Source: Rhizobiaceae bacterium
GTDB lineage: Bacteria; Pseudomonadota; Alphaproteobacteria; Rhizobiales; Rhizobiaceae
Length of the DNA: 64,000 nt
NCBI GenBank assembly: GCA_016742175.1
Contig: JACVCH010000004.1
Location: forward strand, 1-64,000
Direction of reading: 5' to 3'
Shown here: one piece after another, positions 41,661-51,807 of the stretch
How positions within the stretch are numbered: position 1 is the stretch's first letter
Layout of the letters: the number at the start of each line of letters is the position of its first letter
Notes under the pieces: model-generated
The model's database searches: none
Seen by the model: the letters and a program-made list of their open reading frames with translations, nothing else
Told to the model about the DNA's origin: nothing
Program-made: the position numbers and the translations under genes

Positions 41661-42698
41661 ATGAAGGCGATCTTCGATCCACGGCAACTCGACCATGCGC
41701 CCGCGACCTATTTTCGCCGCGGCGCAGCGATGCCCCACCCCGAGCAGCCGGAGCGGGCGGTCCTGATCCGCGACATGCTCGTCGCCAACGGCTTTCCCGT
41801 CGAGGCGCCGCGCGACCATGGCCTCGGGCCGGTCAAGGCGGTGCATGATCCCGACTATGTCGAATTCTTCCGCGATGCCCATCGCCGCTTTCGCGCAGAC
41901 GTTGGCGATGGACCGCTTGCCATTCCGACCATGCATCCCGGCGTGCGGCGCGGCCGCTGCCCGGACGACATCCACGGCGCGATGGGTTGGTGGATGACGG
42001 ACACGTCGACGCCACTGACCGAAGGCACGTGGGACGCGATCTACTGGTCGGCGCAGACGGCGATCGAGGCTGCCGAGCGCGTGCTCGACGGCGAACGGAT
42101 GGTCTACGGCCTGTCGCGTCCGCCGGGCCACCATGCGATGGCCGCTGCGGCAAACGGCTTCTGCTTCTTCAACAATGCCTGCATCGCCGCGCACCACCTG
42201 ACGCGCAGATGGCAAAAGGTTGCGCTGCTTGACATCGACGTCCACACCGGCAACGGCTCGCTCGACATCCTCTACGCGCGCGGCGACATCTTCTTCTGCT
42301 CGCTGCATCCCGACCCGAAAGCCTACCCGACCTTCTTCCTCGGACACGCTGACGAGACCGGCGAAGGCGACGGGCTCGGCGCGACGCTCAACCTCCTCCT
42401 GCCGATGGGTGCCAGCCAGGACGTCGTCCTCGCGCGGCTCGACCATGCGCTGGCGGCGATCTCCAGCTTCGGCGCCGAGGCGCTCGTCGTCTCGCTCGGC
42501 TTCGACATGGCGGCCGACGATCCGCTGGCGGCGGTAAAGGTCCATGCCGACGGCTTTGCGGAAATGGCGCGGCGGATCACCGCCCTTCGCCTGCCGACGG
42601 TTCTCATCCAGGAAGGCGGCTATCTCGGGCCGTCGCTCGCCACCAATGCGCAGGCGTTTCTGACGACCTGCCGCGCCACGCTCGACGAAGCCGGCTAG
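41661..42698 (+). CDS. Acetylpolyamine amidohydrolase (histone deacetylase family)
   Basis: The 345-residue protein is a class II HDAC-like zinc hydrolase. RPPGHHAM holds the paired active-site histidines. DIDVHTGNG and SLGFDMAADDP supply the zinc ligands D, H and D. IHGAMGWWMTDTSTPLTEGTWDAIYWSA fits the polyamine deacetylase branch. It removes acetyl from acetylputrescine, acetylcadaverine or acetylspermidine. I chose the ATG at 41661 (MKAIFDPRQ, GAGG upstream); an ATG at 41628 is an alternative. It stands alone, and its stop overlaps the convergent FAD oxidoreductase by 4 nt (CTAG). Confidence 0.87.
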   Translation: MKAIFDPRQLDHAPATYFRRGAAMPHPEQPERAVLIRDMLVANGFPVEAPRDHGLGPVKAVHDPDYVEFFRDAHRRFRADVGDGPLAIPTMHPGVRRGRCPDDIHGAMGWWMTDTSTPLTEGTWDAIYWSAQTAIEAAERVLDGERMVYGLSRPPGHHAMAAAANGFCFFNNACIAAHHLTRRWQKVALLDIDVHTGNGSLDILYARGDIFFCSLHPDPKAYPTFFLGHADETGEGDGLGATLNLLLPMGASQDVVLARLDHALAAISSFGAEALVVSLGFDMAADDPLAAVKVHADGFAEMARRITALRLPTVLIQEGGYLGPSLATNAQAFLTTCRATLDEAG

Positions 42699-44089
42699 GA
42701 GCCAAGCGCCGCGCTGCGGCCCGCGATGTAGCCAAGTGCGACGGCTGTCAGCAGGCCGTTGCCGGAGAGATAGCCGGACACGTCGGGACCGGAAACGCCG
42801 CAAGCCGCACCGCCGCCGGCGAACAGATTGGGAAACGGCCCGCCCGCCGTGGAGATCACGCGGGCATCGCGATCGACCATCAGCCCGCCCTGCGTGTGGA
42901 ACAGAACGCCGGTCACCTTGACCGCGAAAAGCGGCGCCTTGAGCGCCGGCTTCGTGGTGAAGTCACGGCCGAATTCGTCCGCGGCATCGCCGCGCTGGAG
43001 GGCGGCGGCGGTGCGCAGCGTGTCGGACAGGGCGCGCTCGTCGACGCCGATCCGCTCCGCCAGTTCCGCCACGCTCGCCCCCTGCCGGATTGCGCCCGCC
43101 GACATCGCGTCGCGATAGTCGGGAAAGGATTGCGCGAAATCGTGGATGCGCTGGTCGTAAACGTTCCACGCCACGCGCCCCGGCTGCGCGAGCACGTTGA
43201 CGGCCTGTTCCGAATAGCCGCCATGCTCGTTCGAAAAGCGCCGGCCCTCCGTGTTGATCTGGATGCCGCCTTCCATCATCAGCGCCCACGAAATCAGGAT
43301 CTGGTGCGGATGGGCGAGCGAACCGTGGCCCTGATAACCAGAAAGATGCCGGATATCGGCGCCAAGCGCCTCGCCCCATAACACGGCATCGCCCTGGTTG
43401 CCGGCATGGCCGTAATACAGCGCATCCTTCAGTTCCGGGATGTGGCGCGCGACGAGGTCGGCATTGCCGCCATAGCCGTTGCAAGCCAGCACGAGCGCCT
43501 TGCAGGCAAGGTTTTCCTCGCTGCCGTCGGCGCGCGCGATGCGCACGCCGCGAATGCGTCCTTCGTCGGCAAACAATCCGGTGACATGCGCGCCGGTCGC
43601 AACCATGACGCCGGCGGCCTCGGCCGCCGTCGCCAGCCGCTGGAGCAGCGCCGCGCCGGTCTTTTCCGGCACCGCGTGCATGCGATGGCGGGAATGGCCG
43701 GGATAGAGGAAATCGTCGAGCACGATCCATTCCAGACCATGGCTGACGGCCAGCCATTCCAGCGCCGGGCCGATCGCCTTCGACACCGTCGCGACCAGGC
43801 CGGGATCGGCGCGGTTCTTCGTCTTCGCCTGGATGTCGGCGGCAAAGCGCCCCGGCGTGTCGTCCTCGGTGCCGATGGCGCGCTGGAAGCGCGTCGCGGG
43901 CGCGGGAATGAAGCCGGACGACATCGAGGTCGAGCCGGTCGGCTTGGCGTCGCGCTCCAGAACCAGCACGTCGGCTCCCGCCTCGACCGCGCGCAGTGCG
44001 GCGACGAGGCCGCAGGCGCCGGCGCCGATGATCGCGACGTCCACCTCGGCATCGGCTTGCATCGCAGATGCGGGCAGGACGGCGCTCAT
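42695..44089 (-). CDS. FAD-dependent oxidoreductase, fumarate reductase/succinate dehydrogenase-like
   Basis: The 464-residue flavoprotein has an N-terminal FAD motif (DVAIIGAGACGLVAALRAVEAGADVLVLE), STSMSSGFIPAPATR, and a C-terminal FAD motif (PNLFAGGGAACGVSGPDVSGYLSGNGLL). It belongs to the pfam00890 family, whose members reduce or introduce C=C bonds next to carboxylates or ketones. There is no signal peptide. It is the last gene of the twelve-gene operon, overlapping the preceding gene by 4 nt. It could create or remove the double bond on which the LeuCD-like hydratase acts. Confidence 0.82.
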   Translation of the reverse strand: MSAVLPASAMQADAEVDVAIIGAGACGLVAALRAVEAGADVLVLERDAKPTGSTSMSSGFIPAPATRFQRAIGTEDDTPGRFAADIQAKTKNRADPGLVATVSKAIGPALEWLAVSHGLEWIVLDDFLYPGHSRHRMHAVPEKTGAALLQRLATAAEAAGVMVATGAHVTGLFADEGRIRGVRIARADGSEENLACKALVLACNGYGGNADLVARHIPELKDALYYGHAGNQGDAVLWGEALGADIRHLSGYQGHGSLAHPHQILISWALMMEGGIQINTEGRRFSNEHGGYSEQAVNVLAQPGRVAWNVYDQRIHDFAQSFPDYRDAMSAGAIRQGASVAELAERIGVDERALSDTLRTAAALQRGDAADEFGRDFTTKPALKAPLFAVKVTGVLFHTQGGLMVDRDARVISTAGGPFPNLFAGGGAACGVSGPDVSGYLSGNGLLTAVALGYIAGRSAALGS

Positions 44090-44703
44090 GCGCCCTCGAC
44101 CATCGCGATCGCATCGGCGACGGTGATCGCCTTCGTCACGGTCGACAGGTCACGGATCGCGTTGTCGTGGGTGGCTTGCGAGAACGCTCCGCAGCCATCG
44201 GACAGGACGAAGGTGCGGAAATCGCGCACATGCGCGTCGCGCACCGTCGAGGCGACGCCGCCATTGGTGACGATTCCGCAGACGAACAGCGTCTCGATAC
44301 CGGCCTTCTTGAGCACGAATTCCATGCGCGACTGGAAGAAGGCCGAATAGGCGACCTTCTCGACCACGAAATCGGCCGGCTGAAGGGTGTCGACGAGTTG
44401 ATGCCCCCAGGCGCCCGGCTGGAAGTCGCCCTTCCTGAGGAAGGGGCGCAGTTCTTTCAGATGCGGCGAGATCATCGGCTCACCGCCGCGCCCCGGCACC
44501 AACGTGAACTGCGTGGAGAGGACGAAGCCGCCCTTCGCGCGCAGCGCATCGGCAAGCGGCTTCAGTCGCGCGGGCAGTTCGGCGATCATTTCCGCCGACT
44601 GGCCGGCCCGGCCATAGGCGCCCTTGGGATCGAGGAAATCGTTCTGCAGATCGACGATCAGCAGCGCGGTCTTCGTGACATCGATCGGTCCCGCCGCCAT
44701 CAT
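44086..44703 (-). CDS. Isochorismatase-fold hydrolase lacking the catalytic cysteine
   Basis: The 205-residue protein has the isochorismatase/cysteine-amidase fold: D18 in IVDLQNDF and K116 in VVEKVAYSAF are where the catalytic aspartate and lysine belong, and GIVTNGGVASTVRDA is the nucleophile loop. In amidases that loop reads TNVCVES; here G149 takes the place of the cysteine. Only a strand cysteine at 142 is nearby. True isochorismatases such as PhzD also lack it, because vinyl-ether hydrolysis does not need a thiol. It starts inside the HyuA stop. Either a non-amide reaction, another nucleophile or a non-catalytic role is possible. Confidence 0.83.
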   Translation of the reverse strand: MMAAGPIDVTKTALLIVDLQNDFLDPKGAYGRAGQSAEMIAELPARLKPLADALRAKGGFVLSTQFTLVPGRGGEPMISPHLKELRPFLRKGDFQPGAWGHQLVDTLQPADFVVEKVAYSAFFQSRMEFVLKKAGIETLFVCGIVTNGGVASTVRDAHVRDFRTFVLSDGCGAFSQATHDNAIRDLSTVTKAITVADAIAMVEGA

Positions 44704-46754
44704 GTCACCGCCCGCGAGATGACGACATTGCCAAAGCCGTCCACGACACCTTCGAGGCCCGGATCGACGAAGATCGTCGTGTCGGCCTGCTCCAGGATCG
44801 CAGGGCCGGCAATCTTGGCGCCGACCGGCAAAGCGAGACGGTCATAAAGCGGCGTGTCATGCCAGGCGCCCTCGGCATAGACCTTGCGGCTGCCGGTGAG
44901 GCACTCATCGGCCGTCTTGTCGGTGACCGGCGCGAACGCGCCCATGTCGAAGGCGGGACGGCGCCCGACGACCGCGACGCGGTAATTCATCACGCGCATC
45001 GGAATGCCCGCCAGAAGCCGGCCGAAGGCCGATCGGTAAGCCGCCTCGAACGCATCGCGGATCGCATCGACCGTCAGATCGCCCGCCGGCATGTCGAGCG
45101 GAACGGAAACCGTGTGCGTCTGGCCGAGATAGAGCATGTCGAGTTCGAAGATGCGGTCGACCCGCTCGAACGAAACGCCGGCCGCCTTCAGCAGTTCGGC
45201 GGTTTCGTCGCTCACCTTCTTCATCTCCGCGCCGAGCGATGCGGCATCGAGCCCGTCGAGCAGGCGGTTCACCGTCTGCACGCGGTCGTGGCGCATGTCC
45301 GCGACGACGCAGCCGAGCGCCGAGGTGACGCCCGGAAAGCGCGGCACGAGCGCTGACTTCAAGCCCACTTCCTTGATCAGCGCGCCGGTATGCAGCGCCC
45401 CGCCGCCGCCGAACGGCATGGCGGCGAAATCGGCCGGGTCGTGTCCGCGCTCGATCGAGACGAGCCGGATCGCGCCCGCCATCTTTGCGTTGGCGATCTT
45501 GAGGATCGCCTCGGCGGCCTCCTCCACGGAGAGCTCCAGCGGGCCTGCGACATGCGTCTCGATCGCGCGCCGCGCGGCATCGACGTCGAGCCGTGCCAGC
45601 TTGCCGCCGATCGGGCGGTCGGCATTGATGCGGCCGAGCACGACATTGGCGTCGGTGACCGTCGGGCGGTCGTTGCCGAGCCCGTAGCAGACGGGGCCCG
45701 GATCGGAGCCCGCCGATTCCGGACCGACCTGCAGGATGCCGCCATTGTCGATGCCGGCGATGGAGCCGCCGCCCGCGCCGATGGTGGAGATTTCGATCAT
45801 CGGCGTGCGGACGACGAGGCCGAAGTCGATCGCCGTCTGCGCGGCGAGCGCGCTCTCGCCGTCCGCGACCAGCGAGACGTCGAAGGACGTGCCGCCCATG
45901 TCGCAGGTGATCACGTTGGGGAAGCCGGCCGCTTTCGCGATTGCCTGCGCCGCCATGACGCCAGCCGCCGGACCCGACAATGCGGTGCGGACCGGGAAAC
46001 GCTTGGCGGTGTCGATGGCCATCACGCCGCCATTCGACTGGACGATCAGGATGTCGCCGGCAAAGCCGCGGGCCTTCAAGGTGGTTTCGAGACGGTCGAG
46101 ATAGGACGAAACGACAGGCTGGAGATAGGCATTCAGCGCCGCGGTCGACAGGCGTTCGAATTCGCGGATTTCCGGCACGATCTCGGTTGCCGCCGTCACA
46201 TAGCCGTTCGGCCAGATTGCGCGCACGGCCTCAACGGCTTGCCGCTCGTTGGCGTCGTTCGCATAGCCATTGACGAAGAAGACGCAGACCGCATCGCAGC
46301 CTGCCGCCTTCAGCGTCTCGGCCTGCGCGCGGACCTCGTCGTCGTTGACGGCCTCGCGCACCGTGCCGTCGGCAAGCACGCGCTCGCTCACTTCGAGGCG
46401 ATGCTCGCGGCTAATGACCGGCGTGTACTGCCCCCACAGGCCCCAGGTCGAAGGCCGGTCGCGCCGGCGCATCTCGAGCACGTCGCGAAAGCCGCGCGTG
46501 GTGATGATGCCGGTCTTCGCGCCCTTGCGTTCGAGAAGCGCATTGGTGCCGACCGTCGTGCCGTGGACGACCGTGGCGATGTCGGCGAAATCGGCAACGA
46601 TGCGGGAAATGCCCTCGGCAAATCCCTTCGACTGATCGCCGCGCGTCGAGGGGATCTTGGTCGTCTGGACGGTGTGGTCGATCTGGTCATAGACGAAGAT
46701 GTCGGTGAAGGTTCCGCCGACATCGACGCCGATCACATAGCGCTTTGCGCTCAT
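44700..46754 (-). CDS. HyuA, hydantoinase/5-oxoprolinase A-type ATP-dependent subunit
   Basis: The 684-residue protein is a full-length HyuA, with the actin-like ATP sites GVDVGGTFTDIFVYD, GTTVGTNALLERKGAKTG and DMGGTSFDVSLV. It forms with HyuB an enzyme that opens lactam or imide rings (N-methylhydantoin, 5-oxoproline), or carboxylates ketones in acetone carboxylase relatives, at the cost of ATP. Its start overlaps the HyuB stop by 4 nt. No gamma subunit is encoded, which argues against acetone carboxylase. Ring opening of an imported lactam or imide is the likely role. Confidence 0.88.
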   Translation of the reverse strand: MSAKRYVIGVDVGGTFTDIFVYDQIDHTVQTTKIPSTRGDQSKGFAEGISRIVADFADIATVVHGTTVGTNALLERKGAKTGIITTRGFRDVLEMRRRDRPSTWGLWGQYTPVISREHRLEVSERVLADGTVREAVNDDEVRAQAETLKAAGCDAVCVFFVNGYANDANERQAVEAVRAIWPNGYVTAATEIVPEIREFERLSTAALNAYLQPVVSSYLDRLETTLKARGFAGDILIVQSNGGVMAIDTAKRFPVRTALSGPAAGVMAAQAIAKAAGFPNVITCDMGGTSFDVSLVADGESALAAQTAIDFGLVVRTPMIEISTIGAGGGSIAGIDNGGILQVGPESAGSDPGPVCYGLGNDRPTVTDANVVLGRINADRPIGGKLARLDVDAARRAIETHVAGPLELSVEEAAEAILKIANAKMAGAIRLVSIERGHDPADFAAMPFGGGGALHTGALIKEVGLKSALVPRFPGVTSALGCVVADMRHDRVQTVNRLLDGLDAASLGAEMKKVSDETAELLKAAGVSFERVDRIFELDMLYLGQTHTVSVPLDMPAGDLTVDAIRDAFEAAYRSAFGRLLAGIPMRVMNYRVAVVGRRPAFDMGAFAPVTDKTADECLTGSRKVYAEGAWHDTPLYDRLALPVGAKIAGPAILEQADTTIFVDPGLEGVVDGFGNVVISRAVT

Positions 46755-48442
46755 GCGGCTGCATCCTTCTTCAATCCGTGGCCGTAGTCGCGATCGGCCG
46801 CCTCGCGCGTCACGTAGCCGAGCGCGATGTCGCGCTCTATCTTCGCCGGCTCCCGCTCGGAAGCCGGGCCGTAGCCGCCGCCGCCGGGCGTCTCCAGCCG
46901 CACCTTCTGGCCGCGTTTCAATTTAATGCCGACCATTTTCGAGGCCATCGGCGGCTGGTGTTCGCCGTCCGCCTGCTCATAGGAAAAGCTGTTCAGAACG
47001 GAATCGCCGCCGCCGGCGACACCTTTCGGCGCAAAGCGCCCGCGTTCGCCGAACAGGAATACGTCGGCGTTTTCCTCTAGTAGTTCGAGTTCGTAGATTG
47101 CGCCGAGACCGCCACGGCTCTTGCCCGGACCGCCCGAATCGGGCCGCAGGGCCCATTGCGTGAACATGACCGGATACGCGGCTTCGAGGATTTCGAGTGG
47201 CGGGATGGTCGCCGTCGAGATCGGCGCGTTGCCGTGGTTCAGCCCGTCGCCCTCCGGATGGCCGCCATGGCCACCGCCGAAAAAGGAGAACATGACCCAG
47301 CGCTTCTTATCAGTGCCGCGATAGCCGGCCAGCGACAGCGCGTTGATCGTGCCGTAGGCGCAGCCATTGGAGCGCTCCGGCGCGATCTTCGCGATCGCCT
47401 GGAAGACGACGTCGATCAGGCGCAGGATCGTCTCGGTGTAGCCGCCAACGGGCTTGGGCGCGACGACGGACAACAGACTGTCCTCGGGGATGACGAAGTC
47501 GACCGGTTCCAGCACGCCGGCATTGGCCGGTACGTCGCCGAAGACGTGCTTCAGCGCCACGTAGCAGGCGGCGATCGTCGTTGCGCGCGATATGTTGACC
47601 GGCCCGGCGCAGGCGAGCGAGGAGCGCGAGAAATCCATCACCATGCGGCCATTCTCGATGGTCAGATCGAGCGCGATCGTCAACGGCTCGTCGACGATGC
47701 CGTCATTGTCGAGATAGTCCTCGGCCGACACCGTGCCCTGCGGCAGCTTGTCGATCTCGGCGCGCATCAGTTTTGCCGCGCGGGCCTTCAATTCGCCGAG
47801 CGCGCCCGACACCGTCTCGTCGCCATAGTCGGACAGGAGTTCGTTCATGCGCTTGACGCCGAGGTCGAGCGCGTTGATCTGGCCGTTCAGATCGCCGAAA
47901 AGCGAGTTCGGCAGGCGCGAGTTGGACGACAGGATGTCGATCACGTCCTGACGCAATTCACCCCGATCGAAGAGCTTGACCGGCGGAATGAGCATGCCTT
48001 CCTGGAAGCTCTCGGTCGCGACCGGATTGTAGTTGCCCGGCACGTTGCCGCCGACATCGTGCCAGTGGCCGACGGAGGCGAGGTAGCAGAACACCTCGCC
48101 ATTGCGGAAAAGTGGGCGCACGAGACGGAAGTCCGACAGATGCGTGCCGCCGGCATAGGGATCGTTGAAGATCCAGACGTCTCCGTCCTTCGGGCCGCCG
48201 TTCTTCGCCGCCTTCTCGATCACGGCCTTCACCGCAAACGCCATGACGCCGACGAAGATCGGCAGGCCGGACTTGCCCTGCACGAGCGTGTCGCCGGTCT
48301 TCGCATCGTAGATGCCGTGCGAGGCGTCGTGCGCCTCGGCGATGATCGGGTTGAACGCCGAGCGGAACAGCGTCGCGTCCATCTCGTCGGCGATCTGTTC
48401 CAGCCGGCCCTTCAGGATCGCCAGGAGAACGGGATCGATCAT
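46751..48442 (-). CDS. HyuB, hydantoinase/5-oxoprolinase B-type subunit
   Basis: The 563-residue protein is a HyuB-type subunit with DEMDATLFRSAFNPIIAEAHDASHGIYD, a PYAGGTHLSDF motif with a probable metal histidine and the C-terminal SGGPGKSRGGLGAIYEL and GGGDSVLN segments. It carries the ring-opening active site, while HyuA activates the substrate with ATP. It overlaps the lyase gene by 4 nt. The nearest characterised activities are on N-methylhydantoin and 5-oxoproline, but the substrate pocket cannot be read here. Confidence 0.88.
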   Translation of the reverse strand: MIDPVLLAILKGRLEQIADEMDATLFRSAFNPIIAEAHDASHGIYDAKTGDTLVQGKSGLPIFVGVMAFAVKAVIEKAAKNGGPKDGDVWIFNDPYAGGTHLSDFRLVRPLFRNGEVFCYLASVGHWHDVGGNVPGNYNPVATESFQEGMLIPPVKLFDRGELRQDVIDILSSNSRLPNSLFGDLNGQINALDLGVKRMNELLSDYGDETVSGALGELKARAAKLMRAEIDKLPQGTVSAEDYLDNDGIVDEPLTIALDLTIENGRMVMDFSRSSLACAGPVNISRATTIAACYVALKHVFGDVPANAGVLEPVDFVIPEDSLLSVVAPKPVGGYTETILRLIDVVFQAIAKIAPERSNGCAYGTINALSLAGYRGTDKKRWVMFSFFGGGHGGHPEGDGLNHGNAPISTATIPPLEILEAAYPVMFTQWALRPDSGGPGKSRGGLGAIYELELLEENADVFLFGERGRFAPKGVAGGGDSVLNSFSYEQADGEHQPPMASKMVGIKLKRGQKVRLETPGGGGYGPASEREPAKIERDIALGYVTREAADRDYGHGLKKDAAA

Positions 48443-49314
48443 GGGGTGAACCTCTTTTCGTCATAGGCATTGCCGGCTTCGAGCAGGTCGTCGGTGCCGA
48501 CGACGGCGTTGATGCCGGCGAAATCGTACATCCGGTCGCGGAACGGCGCGTTGGAGCCGGAGGCCAGGAGGCTGTCGAAATAGGCGCGGCTGATCTTCGC
48601 CACCGCGCGTGTCAGCCCGCCGGGGAAGATCACCAGCGAAAAGCCGATCTCTTCCAGATCCTTCGCCGTCATCGGCGGCGTCTTTCCACCTTCCACCATG
48701 TTGGCCATCAGCGGCACGCGGCTCCCCAGCGTCGCCACGATCTGCTTCATCTCGTCGAGCGAGCGCGGCGCCTCGACGAACACCATGTCGGCACCCGCCT
48801 CGGCATAGGCCGCGGCGCGGTCGAGACCGGCCTGGAAGCCGTCGACGCCGATCGCGTCGGTGCGGGCGATGACGACGAAATCGTCGGCCGCCCGCGCGTC
48901 GGTCGCCGCCTTGATCTTGCCGATCATCTCGCCGTTCGAGACCAGCGACTTGCCGTTCAGGTGCCCGCAGCGCTTGGGCATCGTCTGGTCCTCGAGCTGG
49001 ATCGCCGCCGCGCCCATGCGCTCGAAGGAGCGGACCGTGCGCTGCACGTTGAGCGCGTTGCCGAAGCCCGTATCGCCATCGACAATCAACGGCAGTTCAA
49101 CGCGGTCGCAAATGACGCCAACCGCGTCCGCGACCTCGCTCATCGAGACGAGGCCGATGTCGGGGCGACCGAAGCGCGTATAGGCGAGCGAGGCGCCCGA
49201 CAAATAGATGGCTTCCGCGCCGGCCTGCGCGGCGATCAGCGCCGACAGGCCGTCATAGACACCGGGTGCGACGATTATGCCTTCGTCGCCGAGGCGCGCT
49301 TTCAGGCGCGTCAT
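48439..49314 (-). CDS. Isocitrate lyase/PEP mutase superfamily lyase (dimethylmalate/methylisocitrate lyase-like)
   Basis: The 291-residue barrel protein has the metal-binding DGDTGFGN and the catalytic PKRCGHLNGK loop, with the cysteine that acts as general acid in lyases. This loop separates lyases from PEP mutases. The family splits 2-methylisocitrate, 2,3-dimethylmalate or oxaloacetate-like acids to pyruvate or glyoxylate plus an acid. It follows LeuC/LeuD-like hydratase genes, the same pairing as dimethylmaleate hydratase and dimethylmalate lyase in nicotinate fermentation. Cleavage of a substituted malate is the likely role. Confidence 0.86.
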   Translation of the reverse strand: MTRLKARLGDEGIIVAPGVYDGLSALIAAQAGAEAIYLSGASLAYTRFGRPDIGLVSMSEVADAVGVICDRVELPLIVDGDTGFGNALNVQRTVRSFERMGAAAIQLEDQTMPKRCGHLNGKSLVSNGEMIGKIKAATDARAADDFVVIARTDAIGVDGFQAGLDRAAAYAEAGADMVFVEAPRSLDEMKQIVATLGSRVPLMANMVEGGKTPPMTAKDLEEIGFSLVIFPGGLTRAVAKISRAYFDSLLASGSNAPFRDRMYDFAGINAVVGTDDLLEAGNAYDEKRFTP

Positions 49315-49814
49315 TGTTGTTCTCCTCGGTTCATGCGCTCGCGCGCGAAGCGTTTTTCGAGATGCGGCACCAATCCGCCATTGGCGATCATCTCGATCAG
49401 AAAATCAGGCAAAGGCTCTAGTTCGACCGCGCCACTCGCGGTCGTTAGCCGGCTGTTTCGAACGTCCAGTTCTACGGCGTCGCCAGCCTCGATCCCGGCG
49501 ATCTCATCGCCACCGACCAAGACCGGCAGGCCGAGATTGATGGCGTTGCGCTGGAAGATGCCGGCAAAGGACCGCGCGACGATGCCGGCGACGCCCAGAT
49601 GCTTGAGCGCCTGCGCGGCCTGTTCGCGCGACGAGCCCATGCCGAAATTCCGGCCCGCAACGATCACGTCGCCCGGCTTCACCGACGATGCGAAGTCGGG
49701 ATCGACGGCTTCGAGGCAGTGCTGCGCCAGCACTTCGATGCCGCCGCCCATATACTGGCCGGGAGCGAGGGCGTCGGTGTCGATGTCGTTGCCGAAAACG
49801 AAGGCCCGGTTCAT
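49311..49814 (-). CDS. LeuD-like small subunit of an aconitase-family hydratase
   Basis: The 167-residue protein has the swivelling-domain motifs of 3-isopropylmalate dehydratase small subunits: FGNDIDTDALAPGQYM, AGRNFGMGSSREQAAQALKHLG and RSFAGIFQRNAINLGLPVL. The GSSR motif holds the catalytic serine. It starts inside the LeuC-like stop and overlaps the lyase start. Its presence in a LIV importer/hydantoinase operon argues against a leucine biosynthetic role. It is closest in context to DmdB of dimethylmaleate hydratase. Confidence 0.86.
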   Translation of the reverse strand: MNRAFVFGNDIDTDALAPGQYMGGGIEVLAQHCLEAVDPDFASSVKPGDVIVAGRNFGMGSSREQAAQALKHLGVAGIVARSFAGIFQRNAINLGLPVLVGGDEIAGIEAGDAVELDVRNSRLTTASGAVELEPLPDFLIEMIANGGLVPHLEKRFARERMNRGEQQ

Positions 49815-51090
49815 GCCGCGCCTCCAAATTCGCGCGGGTCGGCGATGCGCCCAGTGATGGCGGAGGCCGCGACCGTATAGGGCGAGCCGAGATAGACCTT
49901 CGAGGACTTCGCGCCCATGCGACCCTTGAAGTTGCGGGCGGTGGTCGAAATGCACGTCACATCTTCGCCGAGCCGAGCCGATCCATAGCCGGCGCAGATT
50001 CCGCAGGCATTCGGCAGCACCTTGGCGCCGGCATCCTCGAGCACCTTCATGATGCCGTCGCGTTCCGCGCGCTCCTGGTCGCGCTTCGAAGACGGCGCGA
50101 CGAGAAGCTCGACGCCTTTTGCCAGTGTGTGGCCGCTTATGATGTCGGCAGCGGCTTTCAGGTCGACATATTTCGCGCCGGTGCAGGCGCCGATATAGGC
50201 GACGTCGATGCCGGTCGGCTCGTAGTCACCTATGCCCGCAGAATTGGCAGGCGAATGCGGCGCGGCGACCTGCGGCTCCAGCGTCGAGGCGTCGAAGCGA
50301 TGGGTTTCGGCAACCGTCGCGCCTTCGTCGCTCTGCCAGTCTGCCGCATCCGGCAGGTCGGTCGCGCCGTGTTCGGCGAGCCAGCGCATCGTCGTCTCGT
50401 CCGGCGCGATCAGGCCCGCCTGCGCGCCGAGTTCGGCGGCCATGTTCGACATGGTCATGCGCTCCTGCATCTCCAGCGCGCGCACCGTCTCGCCGGCATA
50501 TTCGATCGCCTGGTAGCGCCCGCCATCCATGCCGAGCCGGCCGCACATGGCCAGGATCATGTCCTTCGCCATCAGGCGCGGGCCTAGCGTGCCGGACCAT
50601 TCGATGCGGATCGTCTCCGGCACTTTCAGCCAGATTTCGCCGGTCGCGAGCACGCCCGCCATCTCGGTTGCGCCAACACCGAACATGTAGGCGCCGAACG
50701 CTCCGCCGGTCGGCGAATGGCTGTCGCCGCCGACGACCAGCATGCCCGGCTTCAGATGACCGCGCTCGGGCAGGACGACATGGCAGATGCCCTCGCCGTC
50801 ATAAAAGGACACGCCCTTTTCCTGCGCCCACGCGCGAGTAAGCGCGAGGATCGCCGCGCCCTCTTCCGTGTCGCCGGGCACGTAGTGATCGGAGATCAGC
50901 ACGACCTTCTTCGTGTCGAACAGCCCGACACCGAGCCGCTTCAGGATCGGCTCGACCCGGCGCGGGCCGCCGGAATCGTGGATCATCGCGAGGTCGATCT
51001 TCGTCGTCACCACCTCGCCCGGCGTAACGCTCGCACGTCCGGCGGCGCGGGCGATGATCTTTTCGGCAAGGGTCATCGGGCGGGACATGG

Positions 51091-51094
<4 letters not shown>
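49811..51094 (-). CDS. LeuC-like large subunit of an aconitase-family hydratase
   Basis: The 427-residue protein has the 4Fe-4S ligands, one cysteine in GACTGAKYVD and two in NACGICAGYG, as well as the GGDSHSPTGGAFG motif. It hydrates a C=C bond in a small dicarboxylate, such as (methyl)maleate or dimethylmaleate, to a malate. The ATG at 51094 overlaps the LivF stop; an ATG at 51088 has better spacing from GGGGA. Relative to house-keeping LeuC it is short (about 470 usually), as in the archaeal/DmdA-type branch. It makes the substrate for the ICL-type lyase. Confidence 0.86.
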
Positions 51095-51803
<709 letters not shown>

Positions 51804-51807
<4 letters not shown>

